Below are positions 25,690 through 36,379 of a stretch of DNA of 64,000 bases, piece by piece. The notes beneath the pieces are model-generated. The model was not told the origin of the DNA. It saw nothing but the letters and a program-made list of their open reading frames with translations, and ran no database searches. This stretch comes from an uncultured Mesonia sp. (GTDB lineage: Bacteria; Bacteroidota; Bacteroidia; Flavobacteriales; Flavobacteriaceae), in assembly GCA_947499595.1 (NCBI GenBank), contig CANMOY010000005.1, positions 169,314 through 233,313 of the forward strand, read 5' to 3'. The position numbers and the translations under genes are program-made. Every line of letters begins with the position of its first letter. The stretch's first letter is position 1.

Positions 25690-28488
25690 TTATTTATCTT
25701 GTGTTTTGTCAAATACAATATCTATCACCTTATTGTGTCTTTTCTTAAATCTTGTCGCACTACCAGCGGCTGGCGCACCATAAAATTTACGGCTTGCTAC
25801 TCTAAATGATTTAGCCTCGTCAAGGTGTAGAAGCAAATGACTCCAAGCTCCCATGTTTCTCGGTTCTTCTTGAGCCCAAACTACTTCTTCGGCGTTATTA
25901 TATTTGGCAATTGTTTCTTTAATTTCATTCATCGGTAGTGGGAAAAGTTGTTCTAACCTCACCAAGGCTACGTCATCTCTACCTTCTTTTTCTTTACGCT
26001 CTAATAAATCATAATAGAATTTACCCATACAAAACACTAAAGATTTTATGTTTTTAGGGTTCTCCACTTGATCATCGATAAGCGGTTTAAAGCTTCCCTC
26101 TGCTAATTCTTGTTTAGTAGACACTACTTTAGGATGCCTCAATAAACTTTTTGGTGTAAAAACAATTAAAGGTTTTCTAAAGTTAGATTTAATTTGCCTT
26201 CTAAGTAAATGGAAAAAGTTAGCTGGTGTAGTACAGTTTGCTACGTACATATTGTCTTTTGCACAAAGTTGCAAGTAACGTTCCATACGTGCAGATGAGT
26301 GCTCGGCCCCTTGACCCTCATACCCGTGAGGCAACAGCATTACAAGACCATTTTGCAGTTTCCATTTATCTTCGGCTGATGAAATATATTGATCGATCAC
26401 AATTTGAGCTCCGTTGCTAAAGTCTCCAAACTGAGCTTCCCAAATGGTCAATACATTAGGATCTGCCATGGCATAACCATAATCAAAACCTAACACGGCA
26501 TATTCAGACAATAAACTATTGTAAATATATAACTCACCTTGATCTTCGGTTATTTTATTATGGAGAATAATTTCTTCTTCACTTTCCTCAACTTTTAAAA
26601 CAGCGTGTCTATGTGAAAAGGTACCTCTTTCAACATCCTGCCCTGTCATACGCACGTCATGGCCCTCTTCTAATAAACTACCATAAGCTAATAGCTCTGC
26701 CAATCCCCAATCTAATTGGTTTTTCTCAAAGTACATATTTTCCCTAGCCTTAATAAGTCTAGTAATCTTCTTTAAGAATTTTTTACCTTCAGGTAATTGT
26801 GTAATCCTTTTGGCAACACGATCTAATTTCTCTTGGTCATAGTTAGTGTCTACCTTCTGCATCATTTCTGTTTCAGAACCATAGCTAAGGCCTTCCCACT
26901 CCTCTTGCATTATAGGAGTAATAATGGTAGTATCTTCTTTTTTAGAACTTTCAAAATCTTGTTCTAAGAAAGCTTTGTATTCTTTTTCAAGCTCTTCAGC
27001 GTAAGCTTGATCTATAACGCCTTGGCTGAGCAGTTGTTCTTTATAAATCTCTTTAGGATTTTTATGCTTAGCAATGGCTTTATAAAGTTTAGGTTGTGTA
27101 AAACGCGGCTCATCTCCTTCGTTATGTCCGTATTTTCTATAGCCTAATAAATCAATAAATACGTCTTTACCAAACTCCATTCGATAATCTAAAGCAAACA
27201 ACATGGCGTGTACAACCGCTTCGGTATCATCTGCATTAACGTGTAAAACAGGCGAAAGGGTTACCTTTGCTACGTCTGTACAATAAGTTGAAGATCGCGC
27301 ATCGAGATAGTTTGTGGTAAACCCAATTTGGTTGTTTACTACTACGTGAATGGTTCCTTGCGTTTTATAACCGTCAAGCTGAGCCATTTGAATGGTTTCA
27401 TAAACCACTCCTTGTCCAGCAATTGCAGCATCACCATGAACTACTATAGGTAAGACTGCTTTTGGTGTATCTAAATAATGTCTGTCTTGCTTAGATCGGG
27501 TAATTCCCTCTACCACAGGTCCTACTGTCTCTAGGTGTGATGGATTTGGTGCAATGTTTAAAGTAATACCTTTACCGCTATCGGTTTTACGGCAGGATGT
27601 CCATCCCAAATGGTATTTTACATCGCCATCAAAAAATTCTTGTTCGTAATCTTTTCCTTCAAACTCGCTAAAAATATCTTTGGGTGCTTTACCAAATATA
27701 TTGGTAAGCGTATTTAGGCGACCTCTATGAGCCATACCCATAACAAATTCTTTAACCCCTTTTTCTGCTGCTTTTTCTATTAAAGCATCTAAACCTGGAA
27801 TTAAACTCTCGCCACCTTCAAGCGAAAAGCGTTTTTGACCTACAAATTTTGTATGCAAAAACGACTCAAAACCTACGGCTTGGGTAAGTTTATTTAAAAT
27901 TTGTTTCTTTTGTTTTGGTGTAAATTGCGGTTTGTTTTCGTTAACGTTGAGCCAGTTTTGAATCCATTTAATTTCCTCTGGCTTGCGCATATGCATATAT
28001 TCTACTCCTATTGAAGCACAATATACTTTTTGCAAATGATCTATTATATTTTTTAAAGTGGTCTTGCCCAGGTCTAAAATTTCTCCCGCAGAGAAAGTCA
28101 TTTCTAGATCGGCTTGACTCAGCCCGAAATTATCGATATCTAAAGTAGGTGCGTATTTTCTGCGCTCCCTTACCGGATTTGTTTTTGTAAATAAATGCCC
28201 GCGCGTTCGGTAAGCATCAATTAATTGAACTACCTTAAACTCTTTCTTAAGCTCTTCAGGAAGCTCAACTGGTGCTACTGAGGGACTGGCATTATTGGAT
28301 TGTACCACTTGTGAATTAGGAACAGGCCGAAGCTCTTGCTCTTCTTGAGACTCTTTTACTCCAAAGTCAAAACCTTGAAAAAAAGCCCGCCAACTGGGTT
28401 CTACGCTATCGGGATGTTGCAGGTATTGATCGTATAGCTCTGCAAAGTATGCGGTATGTGCCGCATTTAGAAATGAAAATTGGTCCAT
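25690..28488 (-). CDS. sucA: 2-Oxoglutarate dehydrogenase E1 component
   Basis: A 932-residue thiamine diphosphate enzyme. The N-terminal E2-binding helix [21 protein letters not shown] is followed by the core with [10 protein letters not shown], the ThDP-binding region [15 protein letters not shown] ([16 protein letters not shown]), [12 protein letters not shown] and [13 protein letters not shown]. The C-terminal pyrimidine-binding part has [16 protein letters not shown] and [16 protein letters not shown]. It decarboxylates 2-oxoglutarate and passes succinyl to the E2 lipoyl group. It heads the operon with odhB and has a -7 box 35 nt upstream. Length is normal for E1o. Confidence 0.97.
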   Translation of the reverse strand: MDQFSFLNAAHTAYFAELYDQYLQHPDSVEPSWRAFFQGFDFGVKESQEEQELRPVPNSQVVQSNNASPSVAPVELPEELKKEFKVVQLIDAYRTRGHLFTKTNPVRERRKYAPTLDIDNFGLSQADLEMTFSAGEILDLGKTTLKNIIDHLQKVYCASIGVEYMHMRKPEEIKWIQNWLNVNENKPQFTPKQKKQILNKLTQAVGFESFLHTKFVGQKRFSLEGGESLIPGLDALIEKAAEKGVKEFVMGMAHRGRLNTLTNIFGKAPKDIFSEFEGKDYEQEFFDGDVKYHLGWTSCRKTDSGKGITLNIAPNPSHLETVGPVVEGITRSKQDRHYLDTPKAVLPIVVHGDAAIAGQGVVYETIQMAQLDGYKTQGTIHVVVNNQIGFTTNYLDARSSTYCTDVAKVTLSPVLHVNADDTEAVVHAMLFALDYRMEFGKDVFIDLLGYRKYGHNEGDEPRFTQPKLYKAIAKHKNPKEIYKEQLLSQGVIDQAYAEELEKEYKAFLEQDFESSKKEDTTIITPIMQEEWEGLSYGSETEMMQKVDTNYDQEKLDRVAKRITQLPEGKKFLKKITRLIKARENMYFEKNQLDWGLAELLAYGSLLEEGHDVRMTGQDVERGTFSHRHAVLKVEESEEEIILHNKITEDQGELYIYNSLLSEYAVLGFDYGYAMADPNVLTIWEAQFGDFSNGAQIVIDQYISSAEDKWKLQNGLVMLLPHGYEGQGAEHSSARMERYLQLCAKDNMYVANCTTPANFFHLLRRQIKSNFRKPLIVFTPKSLLRHPKVVSTKQELAEGSFKPLIDDQVENPKNIKSLVFCMGKFYYDLLERKEKEGRDDVALVRLEQLFPLPMNEIKETIAKYNNAEEVVWAQEEPRNMGAWSHLLLHLDEAKSFRVASRKFYGAPAAGSATRFKKRHNKVIDIVFDKTQDK

Positions 28489-28523
28489 GTTTGGATGCTA
28501 ATCTTATGTTTTTATAAACATTT

Positions 28524-28531
28524 CAAAAATA
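28524..28531 (-). promoter_or_regulatory. Putative -7 box (TATTTTTG) for sucA-odhB
   Basis: TAnnTTTG match 35 nt before the start codon at 28488; no clear -33 TTTG. Confidence 0.5.
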
Positions 28532-28621
28532 CAACATTTCATATACATGACCAGTTTATAAACATAAATTTATGTTATAGTCCTATTTAAACTGCAAAGT
28601 AGAACTTTTGCATAATCAAAC

Positions 28622-29596
28622 TTAAACATTACGGGTCATTAAATCTTTAGCGAAAGTTGTAAACCTTTGCTTTTTTTCTGGTTTCATTTCTAAGTCTTCC
28701 AGGTGTTTTAATGCAGTACTGGTGTATTTTTCTATTTCTTGTTTGGCTAACCCAGCTGCCCCACTTTTTACAAACAACCCTCTTACGGTTTCTATTTTCT
28801 GTGCAGGATTTAAAGGACTTATTGAATACAAATGCTTTAGTTGTTCACTTTCGTCTTGGTCGAGTAGTTCGAGAGATTTTAGATACAAGAAAGTTTTCTT
28901 ATTCTCTATAATATCTCCCCCTATTTGTTTACCAAAGGTTTCTGGGTTGCCGAAGACGTCAAGATAATCATCTTGCAATTGAAAGGCTAGACCTAGATTG
29001 CAGCCGAAATCATAAATAAGTTGTTCATCTTTTTTACTTGCATTAGCAATTATAGCCCCCATTTGAAGTGCTGCCCCCACCAATACAGCGGTTTTGTATT
29101 TAATCATTTGTAGGTATTCAGGAATACTCACCGTATCACTCTCTTCGTAATCGACGTCATATTGCTGACCCTCACAAACCTCAATAGCCGTTTTTGTAAA
29201 CAATTGAGCTAACTGCTTGAAGGTATCACTATTGTAATTTTCGAATAATTGATACGCATTGATTAACATGGCATCACCAGAAAGGATTCCTGTATTAATA
29301 TCCCACTTTTCATGAACAGTATCCTTACCTCTGCGCAAAGGAGCATCGTCCATAATATCATCGTGCACTAACGAAAAGTTATGAAATATTTCTATAGCCA
29401 ATGCGGCATCTAAGGCTTTTTCAACATCGCCTTCAAAAGCATCTGTTGCCAGAAGCGTTAAAATAGGTCGAAGTCGTTTACCACCTAAGTTTAAAATGTA
29501 TAAAATTGGTTCATATAAATTCTTAGGTTCCTTTAGGTCCACCTTCTCATTCATATATTTTAAAAAGTGTTCTCTATACTTCTCAACTTCTACCAT
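28622..29596 (-). CDS. Polyprenyl diphosphate synthase (FPP/GGPP or longer-chain type)
   Basis: A 324-residue trans-prenyltransferase. It has GGKRLRPIL, the first Asp-rich motif LVHDDIMDDAPLRRG (the DDxxD equivalent) and the second motif LAFQLQDDYLDVFG. The residues before the first motif (Ile-Phe-His-Asn-Phe-Ser) include an aromatic a few positions upstream that may limit chain length. It elongates isopentenyl diphosphate chains for menaquinone, undecaprenyl or carotenoid synthesis; product length is not decidable here. It is monocistronic, divergent from the TetR-efflux operon. Confidence 0.93.
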   Translation of the reverse strand: MVEVEKYREHFLKYMNEKVDLKEPKNLYEPILYILNLGGKRLRPILTLLATDAFEGDVEKALDAALAIEIFHNFSLVHDDIMDDAPLRRGKDTVHEKWDINTGILSGDAMLINAYQLFENYNSDTFKQLAQLFTKTAIEVCEGQQYDVDYEESDTVSIPEYLQMIKYKTAVLVGAALQMGAIIANASKKDEQLIYDFGCNLGLAFQLQDDYLDVFGNPETFGKQIGGDIIENKKTFLYLKSLELLDQDESEQLKHLYSISPLNPAQKIETVRGLFVKSGAAGLAKQEIEKYTSTALKHLEDLEMKPEKKQRFTTFAKDLMTRNV

Positions 29597-29720
29597 GATA
29601 TAATATCTAAAATATGGGCTAAAATATTAATTTTTACAGAAACATCAGCAGTTTTATCGCTTAACTAAAGTTTAACAGAAAAAACAAAGAAACTACAATA
29701 GTATAAAAAGTTTCTTTGCT

Positions 29721-29728
29721 TAATTTTG
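29721..29728 (+). promoter_or_regulatory. Putative -7 box (TAATTTTG) 4 nt before the tetR-type start codon
   Basis: TAnnTTTG is followed by CATT and then the GTG start. With transcription normally starting about 4-5 nt after this box, the mRNA would begin at or next to the start codon. Confidence 0.55.
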
Positions 29729-29732
29729 CATT

Positions 29733-30335
29733 GTGAAAGACAAGATTCTAAAGACGGCTACCGATTTATTTTTAAGCTTTGGTTTTAAAAATGTAACCAT
29801 GGATGAAATTGCCCAGAATTTAGCCATATCTAAGAAAACCATCTACACCTATTATACCAACAAAAACGAACTTGTAAATTCCTGCTCCCATTATTTATTT
29901 TGCCAAATTAGTACGGGGATAAACGCTATTCTTGATCAGAATTTAAATGCTATAGATGAAATGATTGCCATTCATCAATTTATCATCAATTCTTTACGGG
30001 AAGAAAAAACTTCGGTTCAATACCAACTCAATCGCTATTACCCCAGCGTCTATAAATCTTTAAAAGAAAAAAAGAGTAAAAAGATGTTGCTTGTAATACA
30101 AAATAATCTTGAAAAAGGAAAGGAGTCAGGTTGCTATCGTGAAGATTTAAATCCAAAAATGGTAGCAGAATTTTATCGCACCTTGATTGAAGGAATTCGT
30201 AACAACAAAAATCTTTTAACAGACAACTTAAGCATTAACACTATTATATATAATTTTCTTGATTATCACCTGAGAGCAATAGTAAGTCCGCTTGGGTTAA
30301 AACACTTAAAATCTCTTAAAACTTCAAATTCATGA
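29733..30335 (+). CDS. TetR/AcrR-family transcriptional regulator
   Basis: A 200-residue repressor. Its N-terminal HTH reads ILKTATDLFLSFGFKNVTMDEIAQNLAISKKTIYTYYTNKNELV (residues 5-48), a typical TetR DNA-binding domain. The C-terminal ligand domain is not assignable. It starts with GTG immediately after a -7 box. Its end overlaps the TolC-type gene by 4 bp (ATGA), so it is the first gene of the efflux operon and most likely autoregulates it by binding near the promoter. Confidence 0.93.
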   Translation: MKDKILKTATDLFLSFGFKNVTMDEIAQNLAISKKTIYTYYTNKNELVNSCSHYLFCQISTGINAILDQNLNAIDEMIAIHQFIINSLREEKTSVQYQLNRYYPSVYKSLKEKKSKKMLLVIQNNLEKGKESGCYREDLNPKMVAEFYRTLIEGIRNNKNLLTDNLSINTIIYNFLDYHLRAIVSPLGLKHLKSLKTSNS

Positions 30336-31693
30336 AACAAATAGTCACATTTTGCCTAGTTTTTTGCACTTGCATTGCTCAAGCACAAGAGTTGGCAAAA
30401 TCGTACACTTTCACCTTAGAAGAAGCTATTCAATTTGCGTTAGATAGTAGCTACACAGCAATAAATGCAAAGCGAGATATTACAAAAGCTATGAAACGAA
30501 AGTGGGAAACTACCGCCGATGGTTTACCTCAAATTAATGCAGATATTGCTTACCAAAACAATTTAAAACAACCTGTAAATTTACTTCCTGCAGAACTTGC
30601 GGGTGGGCAACCGGGTACATTTATCCCAGTAGTGTTTGGGACCAAACAGAATATGAATGCCACCGCTACCGCTTCACAAATAATTTTTGACGGTTCTTAT
30701 ATTGTAGCGGTACGGGCAGCAAAAACCTATCTAAAATACACCAATACCAACGCAAGAAAAACCGCTTTAGAAATTAGGCAAGACGTGATTGATTCTTACG
30801 GGAATGTACTATTGGCCAAAGAAAGCGTTGAGATTCTTAAAAGTAATTTAGCTACTCTAGAAAAGAATTATAGAGAAACAAAAGCTATATATGAAAATGG
30901 TCTACAAGAAGAAGAAGCTGTAGAGCAGTTAGAGATTACTTATTCACAAGTGAATAACCAGTTGAATAATGCAAAACGGTTGGTAGACGTCACAAAAGAT
31001 GTGCTTAATCTAACTTTAGGTATTCCTTTAGAACATCAGGTAAATTTAGCTGAAGACTTAAACGATCTCACCGAAGAAAATATAAGTCTAGGCTTGATGA
31101 ATGAAAATTTAAATCTAGAAAATACAATAGAATACCAATTAGCGCAAAATTTAATCGAGCAACGCACCCACGAATATAATCTAGAAAAAGCCAAAGCTTT
31201 ACCACGATTAACCACTTTTTTAAACTATGGTACAGCTGCTTTTAGTCAAGAATTTAGTTTTTTAGACAGCGACCAAAATTGGTTTCAATCTTCTATGTGG
31301 GGCGTAAATCTTTCTATTCCTATATTCAGTTCATTAAAGCGTAGTGCTAAATCTGCTCAAGCCAGAATTGCATTAGAGCAAGCCGAAACGCAATTTACAC
31401 AAGCTCAAGAGCAAATTCGGCTAGCGGTGGAGAAAGCTCGTAATGACTACCAATTTGCTATTGAAAATTACCAAACCGCTAAGCGTAATCTAAATTTAGC
31501 AGAACGCATTGAAAAGAAAAATCAAATAAAGTTTCAAGAAGGATTAGCTTCTAGTTTTGAATTAAGACAAGCTCAAACCCAATTATACACCACCCAACAA
31601 GAATTTTTAGAATCTATGGTGAATGTCTTGAATGCAAAGGCGGCATTAGAAACCTTATTAAATACACCCAATATAACTCTAAGTAACAACTAG
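30332..31693 (+). CDS. TolC-family outer-membrane efflux protein
   Basis: A 453-residue protein with a signal peptide (1-18, ending AQAQ). Two repeats of the OEP fold are visible: long amphipathic helices at about 130-225 and 330-440, and beta segments around FLNYGTAAFSQEF and WGVNLSIPIFS, which is the typical second-repeat barrel strand. It forms the outer-membrane duct of the tripartite pump with the two following genes. It is coupled to the TetR gene (4-bp overlap) and precedes the adaptor gene by 1 nt. Confidence 0.93.
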   Translation: MKQIVTFCLVFCTCIAQAQELAKSYTFTLEEAIQFALDSSYTAINAKRDITKAMKRKWETTADGLPQINADIAYQNNLKQPVNLLPAELAGGQPGTFIPVVFGTKQNMNATATASQIIFDGSYIVAVRAAKTYLKYTNTNARKTALEIRQDVIDSYGNVLLAKESVEILKSNLATLEKNYRETKAIYENGLQEEEAVEQLEITYSQVNNQLNNAKRLVDVTKDVLNLTLGIPLEHQVNLAEDLNDLTEENISLGLMNENLNLENTIEYQLAQNLIEQRTHEYNLEKAKALPRLTTFLNYGTAAFSQEFSFLDSDQNWFQSSMWGVNLSIPIFSSLKRSAKSAQARIALEQAETQFTQAQEQIRLAVEKARNDYQFAIENYQTAKRNLNLAERIEKKNQIKFQEGLASSFELRQAQTQLYTTQQEFLESMVNVLNAKAALETLLNTPNITLSNN

Positions 31694-31694
31694 T

Positions 31695-32855
31695 ATGAAA
31701 AAATCAATTAGCTTATTAATTATATTCATTAGTCTTTGGAGCTGTTCAAATAAACAGGCCAATATTGAAGAAGTGTTAGAAAGTAATGATATGGAGCGCT
31801 TACGCGAAATGAAATCACAACTTTCACAACAACAGATGCAAATCAAAGATGATTTAACCAAAATAAATCAAAAGTTACAGAAGTTAGATACCACAGACCA
31901 AAGTAGCTTAGTCACTACACTTCAATTAAATGACACCTTATTCAAGCATTATCTAGAAATTCAAGGAGATGTTGACACCGATAAAAATATCGTAATATAT
32001 CCAGAATATAGTGGAATTCTAAAAACCATATCCGTAAAGGAAGGTGATGAAGTTCGTGCAGGTCAAATTTTAGCGCGTATAGATGATGGCGGCTTGAGTA
32101 GTCAACTTGCTCAAATAGAGACCCAATTATCATTGGCAAAAACCACTTTTGAACGTCAAGAACGTCTATGGAAACAAAAGATAGGTAGCGAAATACAATT
32201 TTTAGAGGCTAAATCAAATTTTGAGTCCGTTCAAAATTCAGCCAAGCAATTACGTGCTCAATTAGCCAAAACGATTGTACGGGCACCATTTTCGGGCACC
32301 ATAGACCAGGTTATTGCCGACGAAGGTCAAGTGGTGAATCCAGGCCAAAACGCTCTTTTTAGACTGGTTAATCTAGATGAAATGTATATTACCGCAGAGG
32401 TTCCCGAAAGTTATTTAGGTAAAATTAATAAAGGCACAGAGGTACAAATTCAATTTGCTGCTTTAGACAAATCTATAGCTGGCAGCATAAATCAAGTAGC
32501 CAATTATATTAATCCTAATAACCGTAGTTTTGAAGTTAAGATAAATTTACCAGCAAAAACTCAAGGCATAAAACCTAACCAGATTGCTACTTTAAAAATA
32601 AACGATTATACTGCTCAAAATGCGATTGTCATTCCGGAAAGCATTTTACAGGAAAACGCTGCTGGAGAACATATAGCCTATGTTTTCAAACCTACAGAAA
32701 AAAATAAAGGCATAGCACACAAACGCAAAGTAAAAACGGGCTTAACTTACGACAATAAAATCGAAATTAAAGCAGGATTGAAAGCCGGAGAAATAATAAT
32801 TATTGAAGGGGCTCGAAGCATGCGCGATCAACAAAAAGTGAAAACCAAAGCATAA
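31695..32855 (+). CDS. RND efflux periplasmic adaptor (membrane fusion) lipoprotein
   Basis: A 386-residue protein with SPII lipobox SLWSC (Cys16). Order: a coiled-coil prefix (40-70), a biotinyl-lipoyl-like half motif YSGILKTISVKEGDEVRAGQILARID, an alpha-hairpin (135-195) and the second half IVRAPFSGTIDQVIADEGQVVNPGQNALFRLVN, then beta-barrel and membrane-proximal domains. It links the RND pump to the TolC-type channel. Its stop codon shares one base with the pump start (TAATG). Confidence 0.94.
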   Translation: MKKSISLLIIFISLWSCSNKQANIEEVLESNDMERLREMKSQLSQQQMQIKDDLTKINQKLQKLDTTDQSSLVTTLQLNDTLFKHYLEIQGDVDTDKNIVIYPEYSGILKTISVKEGDEVRAGQILARIDDGGLSSQLAQIETQLSLAKTTFERQERLWKQKIGSEIQFLEAKSNFESVQNSAKQLRAQLAKTIVRAPFSGTIDQVIADEGQVVNPGQNALFRLVNLDEMYITAEVPESYLGKINKGTEVQIQFAALDKSIAGSINQVANYINPNNRSFEVKINLPAKTQGIKPNQIATLKINDYTAQNAIVIPESILQENAAGEHIAYVFKPTEKNKGIAHKRKVKTGLTYDNKIEIKAGLKAGEIIIIEGARSMRDQQKVKTKA

Positions 32856-35800
32856 TGGCAAATAAAAATACCTATAAAGATTTTTCTATATCTACTTGGG
32901 CGATAGAAAACAGCATGACTGTTTTTGTTATCATTAGTATCGTTTTGTTAGGAGGCCTTTTAAGTTACTACAGTATGCCCCGAGAGGCTTTCCCAGAGGT
33001 AGTAGAAACCAAGATTTATGTTAGTTCTATTAATCCGGGTAACGCTGCAGAGGATGTAGAAAAATTTATTACCGAACCTCTTGAGGAAGAATTTAACAAT
33101 ATAGCAGGGGTTAAAGAAATAAGTTCAAGCACCTTACAAGATTACTCAATGGTAATCGTAGAATTTGAAGAAGACGTGTCGGTTTCAGATGCTAAAGTAA
33201 AAGTAAAAGATAAAGTTGATCTGGTAAAAGCTGAAACTACTTGGCCAACGCTAGACAATGGCGCCAAAGTAGAGCCTAACGTTTTCGATTTAAATATCTC
33301 TGAGGAGATGCCTATCTTAAATGTAAATTTAACGGGAAACCTCACAGTACCTCAACTTAAAGATTACGCCGAGTATCTGCAAGATAAGATTGAAATTTTA
33401 CCACAAATTAAAGAAGCAACCATACGAGGTGCCGAAGAAAAAGAAGTAGAAATTGCGGTAGACCTTTATAAAATGACCGCTTCTAAGGTGAGTTTTGATG
33501 ATATTATAAACGCTGTAAATTTTGAAAATAAAACTATCTCGGGAGGTAATGTAACCACAAATGGAGTCGAAAAAAATATTCGGGTTGTTGGGGAGTTTGA
33601 GAACCCAAAAGAAATTGAAGATGTAATCATAAAACGTGAAGGGGGTCTTGTTTACTTACGAGACGTAGCAAAAGTTAATTTTTCTGAGAAAGATGCTAGC
33701 ACCTTTGCCCGAGAATATGGGCAGCCTGTGGTAATGCTTGACATTAAAAAAAGAGCAGGTAAAAATATGATTGAAGCGGTAGAAAGCATCAAAGATATCA
33801 TTAAAAATGAACAAGAAAACTACCTGCCAGAGCAACTACACATTAGCTTAACCAACGACCAATCTATAAAAACCGAAAACCAAGTTGATGACTTGGTAAA
33901 CAACATTATTTTTGGAGTTATTTTAGTGGTTGGGGTTCTTATGTTTTTCTTAGGATTTAGAAATGCATTATTTGTAGGAATCGCCATACCGCTCTCTATG
34001 TTCTTGTCGTTTATCATCCTGTCTAGCATGGGATATACCTTAAACACCATGGTACTCTTTGCTTTGGTAATGGGTCTGGGGATGTTGGTAGACAATGGCA
34101 TTGTAGTTGTTGAAAATGTTTATACCCTTATGAGCGAAGGCACGCCACGAATTAAAGCAGCAAAACAAGGCTTAGGAGAAATTGCTTGGCCAATCATAGC
34201 TAGTACAGCTACCACCCTAGCAGCTTTCTTCCCACTTGGGCTCTGGCCAGGAACCATTGGTAAATTTATGGTTATATTTCCCATTACCTTGTCGGTAGTG
34301 TTGGGGTCTTCGCTTTTCGTAGCCTTGATCATCAATTCTATGCTTACCTCTAAGTATATGCTGGTTCAAGAAAAACAAGTCAGTCGCAAACGAATAATCT
34401 TTATAACCGCTATTTTTGCTATATTCGGATTAATCCTTCTGATTTTAGGCTTTGTAGCCGATTCTGGATTACTGCGTGGCTTAGGAAACCTAGCTATTCT
34501 AATTTCTATTTTAATATGGGTGTACCGCCTATTCTTAGTAAAAGCAGTTGATTATTTTCAATATAAATCACTAAAAAAATTAGAGAATTTCTATGAGAAT
34601 ACTCTAAAGTTCGCTTTACGCGGAAAACGGGCTTATCTGTTTTTCTTTGGAACTTTAGGTCTTTTGATTTCCAGTTTTGCTTTACTTAAAGTGGTTCAAC
34701 CCAAAGTTTTGTTTTTTCCTGAAAATGAACCTAACCAGATAATCACTTATATCGAATACCCCGAAGGTACGGCTATAGAAAAAACCAATGAACTCACAAA
34801 GCAAATAGAAGAGCGTATTTTTAATAGTATAAAAAAATACGAAGATGCAGACGGTTACAACTATATGGTCGAATCTGGAATTTCTCAAGTGGGTCAAGGA
34901 GCTGGAAACCCACAAACCGATGGAGGCCAACAAAATGAAATGCCTCATAAAGCAAAAATCACTCTCTCCATGCGTGAGTTTAACCTTCGTAGAGGAGTAA
35001 AAAGTAGTACGGTTTTATCTGAAGTACGTGAGGCGGTCAAAGGTTTTCCCGGTGTTTCTATCATCGTTGAAAAAGACCAAACAGGACCTCCTACGGGTTA
35101 CCCCATAAATATAGAACTTACAGGGGAAGATTATAACGAACTTCTTCACGAAGCCGAACAAATGCGTGCTTATATCAATGATTTAAAGCTTGATGGTATA
35201 GAGGAGCTTAAAATTGATGTTAACAAAGCTAAACCAGAACTCAATGTAAGTGTTGATCGGAAAAAAGCGGGAAGACTTGGAGTAAGTACTGCTCAGATAG
35301 GTCAAACGCTTAGAAGAGCCATTTATGGCGAAGAGATTTCTACTTATAAAGAAGGTGACGATGATTACGAAATCAATATAAGATTTGACGAAAGTAAACG
35401 ATTTGATGAAAGTGCATTGTTCAATCAGCCCATTACTTTTAAAAACCAAAATACGGGTGAAATTATGCAAATTCCTATCTCAACACTCGTAAACAAAAGA
35501 GAATCGGCTGCCTTTAGTGCAATTAAAAGAAAAGATTTAAAAAGGGTGGTTACCGTGTACTCAAACGTTCTTACGGGATATAATCCTACCGAAATCGTTA
35601 ACAAATTAAAATCAGAGCTAAAAAGCTACGAGCTTCCTAAAGATGTTAATTTTAAATTTACTGGAGAGCAAGAAGAACAAGAAAAAAATATGAGCTTCTT
35701 AGTGAAAGCACTGCTAATTGCACTTGGAGGGATCCTATTGATTTTAGTGGCCCAATTTAATTCTATCTCTAAACCCATAATTATTTTAATGGCAGTAATT

Positions 35801-36307
35801 TTAAGCCTTGTAGGGGTTTTATATGGTTTAATAGTCTTTCAGATGGATTTTATCATAATTATGACCATGATGGGTATAATTTCTTTGGCCGGAATTGTGG
35901 TAAATAATGCTATTGTTCTTATCGATTATACCCAAATTCTAATTGATCGTAAAAAAGAACAATTGAATATAGACTCAGAACAACTACTTAGTAAAAAACA
36001 GTATTTTGAAGTTATTGTTGCAGGAGGAAAATCAAGATTGAGACCTGTTTTGTTAACTGCAATTACCACGGTATTAGGTTTAATTCCGCTCGCAGTTGGT
36101 TTAAATATAGATTTCTTTAGTTTATTTACAGACTATGACCCACGTGTGTATATTGGTGGAGACAATGTTATTTTTTGGGGACCCTTGGCCTGGACAGTGA
36201 TATTCGGGCTCATATTTGCCACCTTCTTAACTTTAATTATTGTGCCTATTATGTTCTACCTTAGTAACCGTGCCAAAATAAGATTTAAGAAAAAAGCAGT
36301 GGCTTAA
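32855..36307 (+). CDS. RND-family efflux pump inner-membrane subunit
   Basis: A 1150-residue RND transporter with twelve TM helices in two halves and large periplasmic porter domains. The TM4 proton-relay segment reads FALVMGLGMLVDNGIVVVENVYTL; the first of the two usual Asp residues is kept, the second is Asn. The second half has IIMTMMGIISLAGIVVNNAIVLIDY. It is slightly longer than AcrB (about 1050), with extra segments near residue 500-560 and after TM11. Most like multidrug (HAE-1) or generic Bacteroidota RND pumps; substrate unknown. Last gene of the operon. Confidence 0.94.
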   Translation: MANKNTYKDFSISTWAIENSMTVFVIISIVLLGGLLSYYSMPREAFPEVVETKIYVSSINPGNAAEDVEKFITEPLEEEFNNIAGVKEISSSTLQDYSMVIVEFEEDVSVSDAKVKVKDKVDLVKAETTWPTLDNGAKVEPNVFDLNISEEMPILNVNLTGNLTVPQLKDYAEYLQDKIEILPQIKEATIRGAEEKEVEIAVDLYKMTASKVSFDDIINAVNFENKTISGGNVTTNGVEKNIRVVGEFENPKEIEDVIIKREGGLVYLRDVAKVNFSEKDASTFAREYGQPVVMLDIKKRAGKNMIEAVESIKDIIKNEQENYLPEQLHISLTNDQSIKTENQVDDLVNNIIFGVILVVGVLMFFLGFRNALFVGIAIPLSMFLSFIILSSMGYTLNTMVLFALVMGLGMLVDNGIVVVENVYTLMSEGTPRIKAAKQGLGEIAWPIIASTATTLAAFFPLGLWPGTIGKFMVIFPITLSVVLGSSLFVALIINSMLTSKYMLVQEKQVSRKRIIFITAIFAIFGLILLILGFVADSGLLRGLGNLAILISILIWVYRLFLVKAVDYFQYKSLKKLENFYENTLKFALRGKRAYLFFFGTLGLLISSFALLKVVQPKVLFFPENEPNQIITYIEYPEGTAIEKTNELTKQIEERIFNSIKKYEDADGYNYMVESGISQVGQGAGNPQTDGGQQNEMPHKAKITLSMREFNLRRGVKSSTVLSEVREAVKGFPGVSIIVEKDQTGPPTGYPINIELTGEDYNELLHEAEQMRAYINDLKLDGIEELKIDVNKAKPELNVSVDRKKAGRLGVSTAQIGQTLRRAIYGEEISTYKEGDDDYEINIRFDESKRFDESALFNQPITFKNQNTGEIMQIPISTLVNKRESAAFSAIKRKDLKRVVTVYSNVLTGYNPTEIVNKLKSELKSYELPKDVNFKFTGEQEEQEKNMSFLVKALLIALGGILLILVAQFNSISKPIIILMAVILSLVGVLYGLIVFQMDFIIIMTMMGIISLAGIVVNNAIVLIDYTQILIDRKKEQLNIDSEQLLSKKQYFEVIVAGGKSRLRPVLLTAITTVLGLIPLAVGLNIDFFSLFTDYDPRVYIGGDNVIFWGPLAWTVIFGLIFATFLTLIIVPIMFYLSNRAKIRFKKKAVA

Positions 36308-36325
36308 AATTTATCTTGAAAAATA

Positions 36326-36359
36326 AAAAAGGAAATCATTTTATAGATTTCCTTTTTTT
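36326..36359 (+). terminator. Hairpin terminator of the RND efflux operon
   Basis: AAAAAAGGAAATC and GATTTCCTTTTTTT arms with an 8-nt loop, 19 nt after the stop codon. It can also act for the convergent SUF-linked operon. Confidence 0.8.
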
Positions 36360-36379
36360 GTCCTTAAAAAAAGCTTGTT

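Noticed and set aside
34681..34950. Minus-strand ORFs inside the RND pump gene
   Set aside because: Their composition reflects the complement of a long, clearly coding gene; no motifs are seen.
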